A DNA stretch of 64,000 nucleotides from Ciona intestinalis (taxonomy: Eukaryota; Chordata; Ascidiacea; Phlebobranchia; Cionidae): assembly GCF_000224145.3 (NCBI RefSeq), contig NC_020174.2:5873106-5937105 (forward strand), given 5' to 3'. The notes under the pieces were generated by a model. That model was not told the origin of the DNA. It worked only from the letters and a program-made list of their open reading frames with translations, and did not search any database. The position numbers and the translations under genes were made by a program. Of the stretch, positions 1 through 11,559 are shown in pieces (the stretch's first letter is position 1; every line of letters starts with the position of its first letter).

Positions 1-306
1 GTCCGGTTCTACAAGTCTAACTACCAGTTTAATCTAAATTCGGATTCCTGCAGTGATTATTACTTGTGACTTGCGCGAACGGTGTTAATTCGTGTGATTC
101 ACCATACTCCAAATATAACACGATGGAATGTTTCCCGTATATTTGGCGAGCGTGTCGCAGTGGATGTTTCGTGATCGAAGCGGAGGCAGTCGGTAGAAAA
201 TTACTAGTTTGCTGTTTCCGTTACCTATCGTGATAGCAGCGATCGTTCTTATTGTTTCGCTGAGACTTTTTTTTAAAGTTCCATTTTAGCGCTTTCTATT
301 TTCGGA

Positions 307-470
307 TTACGTCACTGTTCTACGCCATGCGTGTCGCGTGCTTACCAACGAAGTCAACAAAGCTAAATTGCACTAAGCGTGACAGAAGGTCAACCTATCG
401 CATGACGCAAGTACTTTACGTCATTAACGGCGTGACGTAATCGCAGCCAACGTCACGAGCAATGACGTCA
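307..470. promoter_or_regulatory. Cluster of CRE/ATF-like sites upstream of CCN gene A
   Basis: Five CREB/ATF-like octamers lie within 165 bp: TTACGTCA at 307 and 416, TGACGCAA at 403, TGACGTAA at 433 and a consensus palindrome TGACGTCA at 463. They are 570 to 735 bp upstream of the CCN start codon at 1041. Such a density is unlikely by chance in this base composition, but whether it acts as promoter or enhancer is inference. Confidence 0.4.
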
Positions 471-1040
471 GTACGTGTTTTCGAACGCCAAGTTGCGTTT
501 AACAATATACCAATATTTATGTATGCAAGATATACAAATAACGATCCAGATTATGGGCTTAATATATACTAAAGCAATATTATCTGATGATGATCAGAAC
601 CATTAATTACGTTTTGTGCAAATATGAATGAGCGCATGGTATGCGTTTTTATGTTTATAGTTAAATTATGCATTGTATTGGATTACAATCAACAAGGTAT
701 ACGGTATCTTAACAGATTATGTCCTCTGCTAACAGCTTGTTTTATCAGCAGCGATAATTTGTTTCACATTTACTGATCACAAACTGTATTACTTAAACAT
801 TTACCTGTCTCGTGGTGAGAACCACTAAACCATCGTTGAGAAGCAAAGTCGACCAAGCTATTTCTCGTCTCTTCACACACAGTGACACGAAGCCGCGAAA
901 AGCAAACAAATTCAAGTGTTTCGAAATCCTGGTGTAGAAATCTGCATAGAATAAATATTATTACACAACCAAGTTATTACAAGAGGAAAGATTTACACAG
1001 CTGGCAGATTATTTCTTTGCGGTTTGAGACACAAGCAACG

Positions 1041-4000
1041 ATGGCAATATCACGTAAACTTTGTCGGCTCTTGGTCATTACAACTTTAACTGGAATGGTA
1101 GGTTTTAAAGCTAAAGTTAATGTATATGAGGTATATACATATATAGTACTCTGAGTGAAGATAATAAGACACCTTTAGCTCACAATACCCAAATATCCTG
1201 ATCGTGCTGTTTAAAATAATTATAACGATTTATGAGAGTCGTCGAGATACGGTTTTAAAATCATTTGAATGTTATTTGTTTACTACCAAAAAGAACGAGA
1301 AAATAAAATGAAAGGTATCCCATCATATAGTCGTAAGGATATGGTTTTATAATCCTTTAAAAGTTTTTTGTTTACTACCAATTTGGACGAGTAAATAGAA
1401 TAAAAACATAGAACATCTTACTCCAATTATATGTGAATTAATTCGATGCATTTGAATATCACAGGTTTTCTCGTTGTGCCCGTACGAGTGCATGTGTCGA
1501 GACGAACCAACACATTGTCCTGTAGCTGTCAGTCTTGTAACAGACGGTTGCAATTGCTGCAAAGTTTGTGCCAAACAGACGGGAGAAGAGTGCAACGACC
1601 AGGAGAAGGTTTGCGATCCGCATCGGGATCTCTTCTGTGATTATTCCGGGAGCAGGAGCGGAGATTGGGGAGTCTGTAGAGGTGAGAAACTGAGAAATGT
1701 TTACCAGATTTTATTAAAAAAACACTTATATTTGGTTGTATTTTTTGTTTTAATATATGATTGAAAAATATACTTAGTACTGTGGGGTAAGATGGCATCT
1801 AAATGCCATATTTCATGTTGGTGTTTTAACGATTAACAACGTTGAGTCGCGGGGCTGCGGGTATACTAATTTGGTCAATATTTCATGTTGGTGTTCTACC
1901 GATTAAAAAAATATAACGAAAACCATGTTACCCCACCCAACTGTATGGTTGAACAAATTTAAGGTTCATTTTGTTTTTCAGCGAGGTCGGGTCGTCCTTG
2001 CATGAACAACGGTGTACGATTAAGCAGTGGCGCAATGTACGAGCCCTCGTGTAAGTTTAGGTGCTGGTGCATGGACGGGAACGAAGGCTGCCAACCACTC
2101 TGCCCACACGAAACACATATCCCCAAATTTGACATTTGTCCAAACGCGAGGCTACAGCCGGTGTCTGGCGAATGCTGCGACCGCTGGATGTGCGACAGCT
2201 CCTCAGGGGAGGAATTCATGCTCCCGATGGAGAGGTTCTGGACTGACTTTGTGGAGGAAAAATCAGGAGGTTCCAGCTCCCAGTGTCCCGGAGACCGGTA
2301 ATGGAGTGATGGATGGGATCATTTATGAGGATGATGTTGGAGAAACGATAGACGAACTGATGGACGAGCAGTTTCCACAGAGCATGGTGTATGAACCTGC
2401 CATTGAACCAGAAGCGAACTGGATCGATAACAATGCAATACCAGGGGACGTGGACGGTAAGAGTTTGAAAGTCACATTGTGAAATTAGCTCGTTTTTGCC
2501 TGTATAGTAGGTTGGGGTACAATGATATATGTGTTCTTCTAATTTTCGCCCATTTGGTAAAAAAACAAAGCATATGTACGGAGTTATATAACCGTATCCC
2601 CATGTCTCTATAGCGTTGGTAATTGTTAAAAACGCGATCAGGAAATTATGTACTAGAGGCATACATCTTACTTGTACTATATAAAAGATTAGCTGCTGGC
2701 AACTATTGTAGGAATCGTGTGAAACGCAAACCTGGGAAATTAACTTAATCACTGTCGCGTGTTAGACGACTGAGAAATTTTTATTTTGTTCTTGTTTTTC
2801 GGAATTCTTGTTTACCACGCGTCCCATCCCTTTCACGTCATGGAATCGAAATTGGTTACGAGATATTAATGTCGTTATCTCGATAACCGATTGACCCCGT
2901 GGATCAATATATACATCGTGTGTGTCTGTGTACGTTGCGCTGCGATGTACGTGGGGACTTCACGGTTTGGAATGTTGCTGGTCGGTTATTAGCATACTTG
3001 TTGTTGATGATAAACGACAGCGGGAGTATTGTCCATACTTCGGGTGGTTTGCACACGTTGTTTATTGCCACGCTAATCTGCACATAACCGTGGTATGTGT
3101 ATGACGCAGAGGGCCGACCGCTCCGTAATACCCATTCAATCATGGATGATGCTATTTATAGGAAACTCTTGTGGCTTCCCACGCTTGCGACCGCCGCCGA
3201 AAGTCTCGCGAGCAGCGACGAATTGCTGAATAGTTCCCAAACACCTGTTCCGTGTGCGAGGGCGCTATGTCCTCACGCAACTGTAGTGTTTAAACACCGG
3301 TTTAGCCGCCGCAATTAAAAGGCCCAGTCTGTGATTCCGGCAACGCTGTGGTTAAATTTGTCGGCGGGTGGCGAGCTCGGCCATTTTTAAGCAAACTGAT
3401 CGCGTCGGTGAAAATCTCGCCGACTGATTTCCGACTTTTTCCAGTCGTCGTTTTTGCATCCGACATTAAAGAAAAGTTCTTTAGGTTCCGAGCCTTTACG
3501 TAGGCAGAAACGGGACAAAGTAATGCTAATAGCGACATAAGCGAAGACCATAAGCCCCGGGTACAAAAGCCGGGATTTTAATTAATTTTTCCTCCTTTGT
3601 TCTGGTGGGTATACCGCGCTGCGATTTGCGGCTTTGCCAGTGTAAATAACAGTTATTAGAGACCTGTAACGTCGCATGGCGGGGAATTCGAGTCCGCTGC
3701 CGGACAATAAAGAATCGATTCTGTAAAGGTCCTGTTTGCCCGAGCACAGACGGTCTGTGGTGTGATCGCTTTCGCGACATAACAATCCCGATTCAGACAA
3801 CAAAGCAGTACCGTCGCATCTGCAAGCGTTCAATTACCGCATACCAGTGCAAGCTGAGGGCATCACCGGTCCTTCGACGCGGCAAAAACACCGCGGCGGA
3901 CGAGCGAATTCAGCCCACTTCAAATTGAATGGTTTACGAGCGATTTGACACGTTCCCCCACAATCTTTCACGCTCCTTTTCCGGCAGAAATAGACGGTAG

Positions 4001-6399
4001 GAAATTGAATCGCGTTTTTGTCGCGCTTACGTGCCCGAGGTGACATTGGGGCAAATTTTATTCTTTCCGTGTTTTTTATTTACGCAAAAGGTTTCCATGC
4101 GTTTACTTTTATGCAGTCAGCGTGCTAAGCGTAATGAAAAACATAAACTACGCGACGTAATATTAGCTGGCCGACGTCTATAATAGTTACACACGATTTC
4201 AAAGTCAGTTAAAAGCAGCATAAGTATACGAAGAAGCAAACACATTTAACTTGATTTAGCCCAACATGTTGTGTCCATATGCCCTTGTATGAAACTCAGA
4301 CTGCACAGAAATAATTTTCATGTGTGTAACGTCACGAAAGTTACATTGTCGCTCTAATGGAATCTCCGGCATCTGCGAACATTCCATAAGCTTAAACGTG
4401 TTTACTTTCCTACAGCTGCTCGTCGAGAACAACGCAGCAGGACAAGAGGCCATTCTTCTTGTGATGTACACACTTCTGCCTGGAGCCCGTGCTCGAAATC
4501 GTGTGGCCTTGGCGTTTCCGTACGCGTGTCCAACGATAACCCCCGGTGTCAGCTCGGCAGGGACATGAGACTGTGCCAACTGAGGCCATGCCAAGGAAAC
4601 CGCTACGGTCCAAAGGTATATTTGTTACATCAAATTACGTCTGGCAGCGGAAAATAAGTTCACCGCATTCAGACTCTTGTTTTGTCATCTTTGTGACACT
4701 TTGACAGTGGGTAAACCTAATGGTCCGCCATAATATCAACCAAACATTGGGCGGGTTTCTGTTTACTCCAACTCGGCGTAATTCCATTGGTTTACTGCCG
4801 CCTTGGGGTATCACGTTTTGACGCAAATTGATTTTAAAAAGACAGCAACCGTGACACTCTGTGCAGAAATCCAGAAAACCGCAACATTTCGTCCCGAATT
4901 AAAACGCGTGCTGCACAAGTTTAGCGTAGGCATGCGCCATCGCATCGACCATTGGAGTCGGGGAAACCAGATATTGCGGCCGCGTGACGCGATGACAGAT
5001 TATGATAGCGCTGCGGTTTGGTGGATACATACGTCACTTTACAACAGCGATCAGAATCTCTAACATCGTAAACATCAAGCCGCGATCACTGAACGCCGCT
5101 AATGTATTTTCCTCGTCTGCAAGCTGGCGTTCCGGGCATGACTCTTGGGCTTGAAAAGAACAAGGTTGTCGTGGGTGCTTTGGATTTTAGCCAAATCGCC
5201 GATAGAGTATTAAGGGATAAATGGTAAGAGAGACTGAAATCCGCCTTGATCCAGTTGAAACCGCCACGAGCATCACATCATACTCGTGCGCCGCCCTGCC
5301 ATGCTTATTCGTGATGACCGCGGAACGCGAATGTTGTCGGTCCATGGTCGAATTTCAGGCGACTGATTGAACGCAGCTGATCAAACAGACAATATAATCA
5401 TTATAGATAGGCCAATTGCTTGTCTTAAACACCTGGGTTACGGTATGCCGTAAATTGTCTTATTTCTGGGTTGGGCTCGTCAATAGGGCAATGATTCAAA
5501 ATCAGGGACGGAAAGGAGGGCAAATATAGATCGCGCGGGCAGTGACAAATTGCACATCGGTATTCGAACAACGATAGTTACGCATACACTTGTAGATACG
5601 GATACATTTACCCGATCGCCTGCTGGATCGGAAACCTATTATTATGCGCCGCAATTTTACGGGGTGTTAGAGATTCTGTCTAGCAAAGTTTTTCGAGTAA
5701 CTTGCGTTTTGTTTGGCGACGAAAATAAACAACTACGTATGTATTTTTGTTTTGCAGAAGGGCCGACACTGCATGCGTCAAAAACGTGCCCGTAAGCGAG
5801 AGACACTGACGTACGCCGGCTGTACAAGTGTGAGAAAGTCAAGACCACGATACTGCGGTGGATGCCATGGACCTTCAAGGTAATTATACAGCCATACATT
5901 ACGACCCTGACATGCCGTCACTGCACTATTTGACAATGCAGTGCAATCTCGCTGTATTGTTTACCGAGAAGCGGGCAGGCGCGTGCGTCAGAGTTGTAAT
6001 GACATATATGATACTATTTATATCTGCTGCACCCGGGCCCGAAAAGGTACAAGTTTACAGCCTCCCAAATTACACATCCGGAATCAGGATCAAAAGTTAA
6101 ATTTACTGATTAAACCAAGCCATGAAAATAAACTTCAAAACGATTGTATATCGGTAGTGACAGCTCTGTTTTAATTCGCGAAGACCTACCAACCAATATT
6201 TCTTAACAGGTGTTGCACTCCAAAATCCACACGCACCATCTCAGTTCAATTTCAATGCACGGACGGCAGTTTATTCTCAAAAAAGATGATGGTGATCCGT
6301 AGTTGCTCCTGTCATTCCAACTGCTCGCCCAACGTTGTTCATAGAGAGGTGTTCCAGTATGCATTACACAACGACATGCATCAAGCCACCGCCCGATAA
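1041..6399 (+). CDS. CCN family matricellular protein (IGFBP-VWC-TSP1-CT), gene A
   Basis: Secreted matricellular signalling protein of the CCN (CTGF/CYR61/NOV) family. Exons: 1041-1097, 1465-1681, 1982-2456, 4416-4615, 5758-5879, 6210-6399, with intron phases 0,1,1,0,2. Exon 1 is a 19-residue signal peptide. Exon 2 is a 12-cysteine IGFBP domain with GCNCCKVC. Exon 3 is a VWC domain (RPCMNNG to CCDRWMC) plus an acidic hinge. Exon 4 is TSP1 with WSPCSKSCGLG. Exons 5-6 form a ten-cysteine CT knot ending CSCHSNC plus about 24 residues. One exon per domain matches vertebrate CCN genes. Within exon 3 the VWC frame meets a TAA at 2299 while the hinge is open in the neighbouring frame. One surplus base near 2271-2290 explains this, and exon phases only fit if it is discounted, so a sequence error is likelier than a pseudogene. 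Corrected length is about 419 residues. An AATAAA lies at 6869. The assignment to a particular vertebrate CCN is not possible. Confidence 0.9.
1143..1430 (-). mobile_element. MITE copy 1 (palindromic-ended family)
   Basis: Lies in intron 1 of CCN gene A. It shows the family's internal block (ATCCTGATC, then a stretch ending TTTGTTTACTACC) and a degraded end. The part from about 1330 repeats internal sequence, so it looks like a copy with a partial internal duplication or two nested copies. Confidence 0.6.
1776..1943 (-). mobile_element. MITE copy 2
   Basis: In intron 2 of CCN gene A, directly before the VWC exon. Ends read GTACTGTGGGGTAAGATGG and TTACCCCACCCAACTGTA, inverted repeats of each other. 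An internal phrase around ATTTCATGTTGGTGTT occurs twice. Confidence 0.7.
2503..2682 (+). mobile_element. MITE copy 3
   Basis: In intron 3 of CCN gene A. It begins TATAGTAGGTTGGGGTA and ends CATCTTACTTGTACTATA, with the internal block containing GATCAGGAAATTATG. Confidence 0.7.
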
Positions 6400-6596
6400 G
6401 AGATGAACGATGGACTAAGCGTTCCTTCATTGCCGTGTCCAGCGCGCGCCCTTCGCACCCTTTTCAAGTCACTCTCAGCACCCAAAACCCCAAACACATT
6501 TTAACTGTTTCAAAACCAAATTCGTGTCCTGTTTTCAATATAAAAATCGCTGCTTGTTTCGCTTGCCGGTGGGTGTCACTAGAGAGTTTTCACTGT

Positions 6597-7392
6597 GACT
6601 TTCAAAACAGGAAACACTTCGCTGCGTTACCACGGACGGTCCAAGTTATGTACATAGTATTTTCTACACAAAGTTTTCTATTTTTTCGTAAGCCATTTCC
6701 ATCGTACTTTGCTTCCGTAACTGCCTTGCGCTGAACGAACTATTTATTTATTCGCTTACGACCGTCGGGTTTTATAACACATTTGGTTTCTACTAATCAA
6801 TACAACACACCAAAGCAGAATGGTGCCAGCGAAAAGTGAAGCGAAAACTGCAAATTTAAAAACAAAAAAATAAACTGTTATGACAATTCCGCGTTTCTAT
6901 TATAACAAAAGTTTCGGAAAAATCACATGTGGAAATTAATAAGAACATAAAAAAAAAACAATTTTATTTTATTTATGCCGCTTACGAATACTCCTTTGCT
7001 TTTACTGATTTTAATAAACAAAGATTAAAATTTCTTGTGTTTGTACGTACATTTTAACACGGCGGTAACATGTATGGTCAGGCTATATGTAATAAAAGTG
7101 TTTATAGAAAAGGCGGCACTTATAATGTGTGAGCGTGTGTGTGGTATACAATAAGTTCATATACATATATTAATTAGTCTGTTAAGATATACGAGACATA
7201 AGCGTTCTGATGCGGTAACATAAGGAGTTTTGCCGCTGATGAATTTCTGCTTCGGAAATTAGTCTGTGTTGGAAATGAAATCGTCTGCACCTGGTATTTG
7301 TAAGAAGCTATCACTGACTATGCTTATTCTATAATTGGCAACGTTAGCAGGGCACTATATATAACATACTGAACATTGTAACCATCAGAAGT
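6597..7392 (+). repeat. Duplicated segment, copy 1 (3' end of CCN gene A)
   Basis: About 796 bp recurring almost base for base at 8005-8802. It begins GACTTTCAAAACAGG, includes the likely poly(A) signal of CCN gene A, and stops exactly at the run of Ns. Only a handful of substitutions and short indels separate the copies. No coding potential is seen. Confidence 0.9.
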
Positions 7393-7442
7393 NNNNNNNN
7401 NNNNNNNNNNNNNNNNNNNNNNNNNNNNNNNNNNNNNNNNNN
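7393..7442. other. Assembly gap (50 N)
   Basis: A run of exactly 50 N, so a placeholder of unknown true size. It falls at the end of copy 1 of the duplicated segment, which suggests the two flanks are overlapping or allelic contigs that were not merged. Confidence 0.98.
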
Positions 7443-8004
7443 GCCCGCATGTATTGAAGTCTGTCCACCGCAACTTCGGGACACAGACGCGCCTTCTTCC
7501 TCGCAGTACACCTTGCGTGAGACACAAATTGTAGGTTGGGGTAAGATGGTATAGGTTTTAATTCTCCGTAGCCCATGTTTTTATTGGTTTTAAACTAACG
7601 TTACAGTTAATGCGAAGCACATTAGAAACCGTAAGTGTGGCAAAGTCATGTAAGTAATTACTAACATGGCAGAGCAACGACAGTATTATTGTAACGTCTT
7701 AATTTGCTTCATAATTCGCTCTTGCTTTGTAGCAGCTTGTTTATGTCCCCTAATTTTAATTTCTCATGCGTGTGTATTTTATGTGTTATGTGACGTCACA
7801 ATTACGCCACGTTTTGGCTGCTGGTAATCATTTTTTATCTTTCTTTTCCGATCACCTCGCAGTCCAAGTGTACTGTTGTATTTATATCTGCCAACATCCA
7901 TCTTGTTTGAATAGTTACCCCTGAGCGGCCCTGTGTGTGCCTGCTATCTTGTCCTAAAATTGTTCGGTAGGTGCTATGTTTTTTATATATCGTATTATTT
8001 TGTT
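7443..8004. other. Non-coding stretch between gap and duplication copy 2
   Basis: No gene seen. A fragment of the MITE end (GTAGGTTGGGGTAAGATGG) is at 7530-7550. The remainder is AT-rich unique sequence. Confidence 0.6.
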
Positions 8005-8802
8005 GACTTTCAAAACAGGAAACACTTCGCTGCGTTACCACGGACGGTCCAAGTTATGTACATAGTATTTTCTACACAAAGTTTTCTATTTTTTCGTAAG
8101 CCATTTCCATCGTACTTTGCTTCCGTAACTGCCTTGCGCTGAACGAACTATTTATTTATTCGCTTACGACCGTCGGGTTTTATAACACATTTGGTTTCTA
8201 CTAATCAATACAACACACCAAAGCAGAATGGTGCCAGCGAAAAGTGAAGCGAAAACTGCAAATTTAAAAACAAAAAAATAAACTGTTATGACAATTCCGC
8301 GTTTCTATTATAACAAAAGTTTCGGAAAAATCACATGTGGAAATTAATAAGAACATTAAAAAAAAAACAATTTTATTTTATTTATGCCACTTACGAATAC
8401 TACTTTGCTTTTACTGATTTTAATAAACAAAGATTAAAATTTCTTGTGTTTGTACGTACATTTTAACACGGCGGTAACATGTATGGTCAGGCTATATGTA
8501 ATAAAAGTGTTTATAGAAAAGGCGGCACTTATAATGTGTGAGCGTGTGTGTGGTATACAATAAGTTCATATACATATATTAATTAGTCTGTTAAGATATA
8601 CGAGACATAAGCGTTCTGATGCGGTAACATAAGGAGTTTTGCCGCTGATGAATTTCTGCTTCGGAAATTAGTCTGTGTTGGAAATGAAATCGTCTGCACC
8701 TGGTATTTGTAAGAAGCTATCACTGACTATGCTTATTCTATAATTGGCAACGTTAGCAGGGCACTATATATAACATACTGATCATTCGTAACCATCAGAA
8801 GT
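8005..8802 (+). repeat. Duplicated segment, copy 2
   Basis: Second copy of 6597-7392, here preceded by unrelated sequence and followed without interruption by GTAAGATGCATGTG. No reading frame is supported in it. Confidence 0.9.
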
Positions 8803-9875
8803 AAGATGCATGTGTTATGCAGCCACATAATGCGAGCGTCGGGCAACAGATCAACTAACCAAAGTGTAAACATAGGTGGGAAACATGTGAGCCAGCATAC
8901 CGTTATTTATATTTCCACACGCTTGAATGGAGTCGAAACTAAACGTTTGCGGGCGAGTTTCATCATTAATCAAACTATGAGTCGCACGACTTCGCTTGCG
9001 CAATGGGAGAAGCAGTAAATGCGGCCGAGATTTCATGCACGGGTTACGTAAGGTTACGGAATTAGAACAGCAAGCACTCTGTCAAAAAATGGCCTTTTCG
9101 GTAGTCAGGGGAACTGGACCGACGTACGTGATTAATAAAATGCATCCGATGCGTTGATTGGTCTTGGCGTGGTCGACAGAGCGTGGCCCGATTATTGGAA
9201 GGCAACGACCGCTGGTGATTGTTTGGTAAACAAACCGAGCGTGGAAAAACAAGATGGACTGTCGACAGACCCCGTCAGCTAATCCGTCGCCTCCACAACA
9301 GACAGCACTGTTTTACCGGCTATTTTTAAGTCTTACGTAAGCGGTACTGCGCCCGGGCATTGACTAGGAGCAAACCGCGAACGGCAGATGTCGGTGGTTT
9401 ACAACTTCCGACTTGCTTTGTTCAGTTCGCAAGCGCCGGTATTTGTACCTAAAAATACAGGCTGTGACAGCTCAGTACCATAATCTGACATTACAAGATT
9501 GCGCACGGGAGCCCACTTCCTATCCAGACCGCCTGAACCCAAAGCCGCCTCAGGCGTAAACAAATCCAAAGGGGTTTTCGACGTGAAAGATTTGTTCTGC
9601 GTGGGTGGCAATTTGGGAGTTCGCCGCTGTGCGAAGTAATCTGCGCTGTAACGAACAGAGCGGCGTAAAACAAGACCGCGTTTGTCTGACTTCTGCTCAG
9701 ATTTGATGAATGTGTGTATTAGTTTCGGGCGGTTAGCACGGGCCGACGTTGAAAAAACAGACTTGAGATCTTGGGTTACGAGTTTCGGTTACATCTCGGA
9801 GATCGAGCGAATAATCTCATCCAGCGAGGCTTCGTCTGCTCTTGTCAAGCTAAAACGATAAAAACGAAGCGGTTC
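8803..9875. other. No gene recognised
   Basis: About 1.1 kb of moderately GC-rich sequence with only short chance frames. No repeat family or splice-consistent coding segment was recognised. Confidence 0.5.
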
Positions 9876-10659
9876 TTAAATTAGCGTGCCACGGGCAAGA
9901 AAAAATAGCCTGCTACATTTGCGGCAGCAACTATAGGGATTAGTTCGTCTTAGAGGGATTATAAAACAGGGTTCAGTTACAGAACAGGTCGTGAATATGA
10001 ACTTGTACAGATAGGATGCACAGCAGCAAACACAGTTAAGATAGAATTTGGACTTTGAGTTTAAACGAAAAGAATTGACCAGCAAAGAGTTTAGGAATGT
10101 GTTGTGTTATTAACTATGTTTAGATCAAACATACGCCTGTAATACGCCCTGGTGGGTGTAGGTCGTCAAAATTAACAATAAAGCAGGATTTATAAAGTCG
10201 CTGATATAGCTGTAAATGCGTTTTTAGGGGAAAATATTCGGTTTTAATTTACCTGCCGCGATTTTTAGTTTTTGGACTCGATGTCGATTGACTGGAGCTG
10301 CCCATAGACGAGGCTGAAGATGTCTGAAAATCCTTTATGGTATCAGTTGCTGATGTGTTTTGGTCTTTCATTATTCCAGCTAAAGCGTCAGATGTTGAGA
10401 CTTTTCGGATTAGTTTCAAAATATCTCGTCCTTTCATGCGGTCTGCTGGTACATCGGGCTCGGTGTCCGTACCAAAGCAGAGCTCTTCTAAGATTTTGTC
10501 TTCCACGATCCTAGGGGTGGTTGGAGCGACGGAAGATCGTCTCCGAACGCGATTAGGGTGGTTTCTGATTATCATTAGGTCTTCATCACGTTGTAAGCTT
10601 GAGGTGCTGAACGGTTTAGATGGCTTCGAGTATATACATCGGGAAAATGTCGTGCCCAT
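9876..10659 (-). CDS. Unrecognised small protein, possibly N-myristoylated
   Basis: The main exon 10253-10659 is open for 135 codons and ends in CAG|GTAAAT, a good donor in phase 2. A phase-matched terminal exon at 9948-9876, after CCCTCTAAG, would add about 23 residues rich in cysteine and arginine and then a stop. The start chosen is the second ATG (ACAATGG, strong context) rather than the one at 10665. It gives MGTTFSRC, which fits the N-myristoylation pattern MGxxxS with a following cysteine. The middle is rich in Arg, Ser and acidic residues (PNRVRRRSS; KGRDILKLIRK) and the C-terminal part is a Ser/Thr-rich low-complexity tail. I do not recognise a family. It lies alone on the minus strand between two plus-strand CCN genes. 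It could be a chance frame, although the codon pattern and donor argue for a real exon. Confidence 0.4.
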
Positions 10660-10665
10660 TGTCAT

Positions 10666-11559
10666 TGCTAAGTATATACGGAAATCAAGTTACTGATAAT
10701 GAAAAGCGGTCGTCGCATTTTTCCAAATCAGTTCTTTCTTCCGTAAAGGCTCATGTTTTAATGTTTAAAACTTTGTTTACTTTAAGTGTTTATCAGAGAA
10801 AAATGTCACAAAGCAGTTTGTGACGTCATATATCACCATTGTGACGAAGGATGTACAGACAGTTTTAAGTTTTAGACTGTCGTTAGGTGGTGTGAGAGCG
10901 CTGCTGGTATGTCTCTTCAACTATGAACCAAAGAAACACAGTAGCAAAGTACAGCCAGTGATACTGTTGAAATTTACGTGAATAATGTTGACCTTCGCGC
11001 CGCCGCCCATTAATTAGCGTACCGCACGCAATAACAACCGTTTCTGGATTTAAACAAACAGCCGAAACATTTGCGTAAGCGCTCGTTAGCAGCGGAAATG
11101 TATAATTTCGGTGTCATTGAAGTCGGTGGGAGAAAAGCGAATAAACCGCAGCAGATGGTGTGGCGGGACTACGTAAAGCTGCGATTGTGCTGGCTGTGGA
11201 ATAATTGCATGTTGCGTAAGCTATAGGGTTATTCACGTTTAAACCTTTGGTCGGTACAGAACGGAAGATGGGATACCGCACATAGTTACGTATTGTGTGT
11301 ATTAAACCCGTGCTCATGTATGACATAATTTATCCAACTACAAAGCATTCAAGTGTGCTACACTATAAATAGCATAAATAAGTATATACGTGGAAAGAAT
11401 GAGCAATACCGGCCGGGTAACAGAGCTTTAAATTTTGACATGCGGTGGCGTAAATACAATTGTACGGATTTCGAAAGCGAATTTTAAAGCCATTAATCAT
11501 CGACTGTCAACGTTAGGCGACCTTTCTTCGGCTCATTTAATATTCATTCCCATCCCTGT
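10666..11559. other. No gene recognised
   Basis: About 0.9 kb upstream of the minus-strand orphan. It contains a consensus-like TGTGACGTCATA at 10820, which could belong to that gene's promoter region. Nothing else was recognised. Confidence 0.4.

Noticed and set aside
2216-2752. 178-codon minus-strand frame over the CCN VWC exon
   Set aside because: Shadow of the real plus-strand exon 3 plus intron and MITE sequence.
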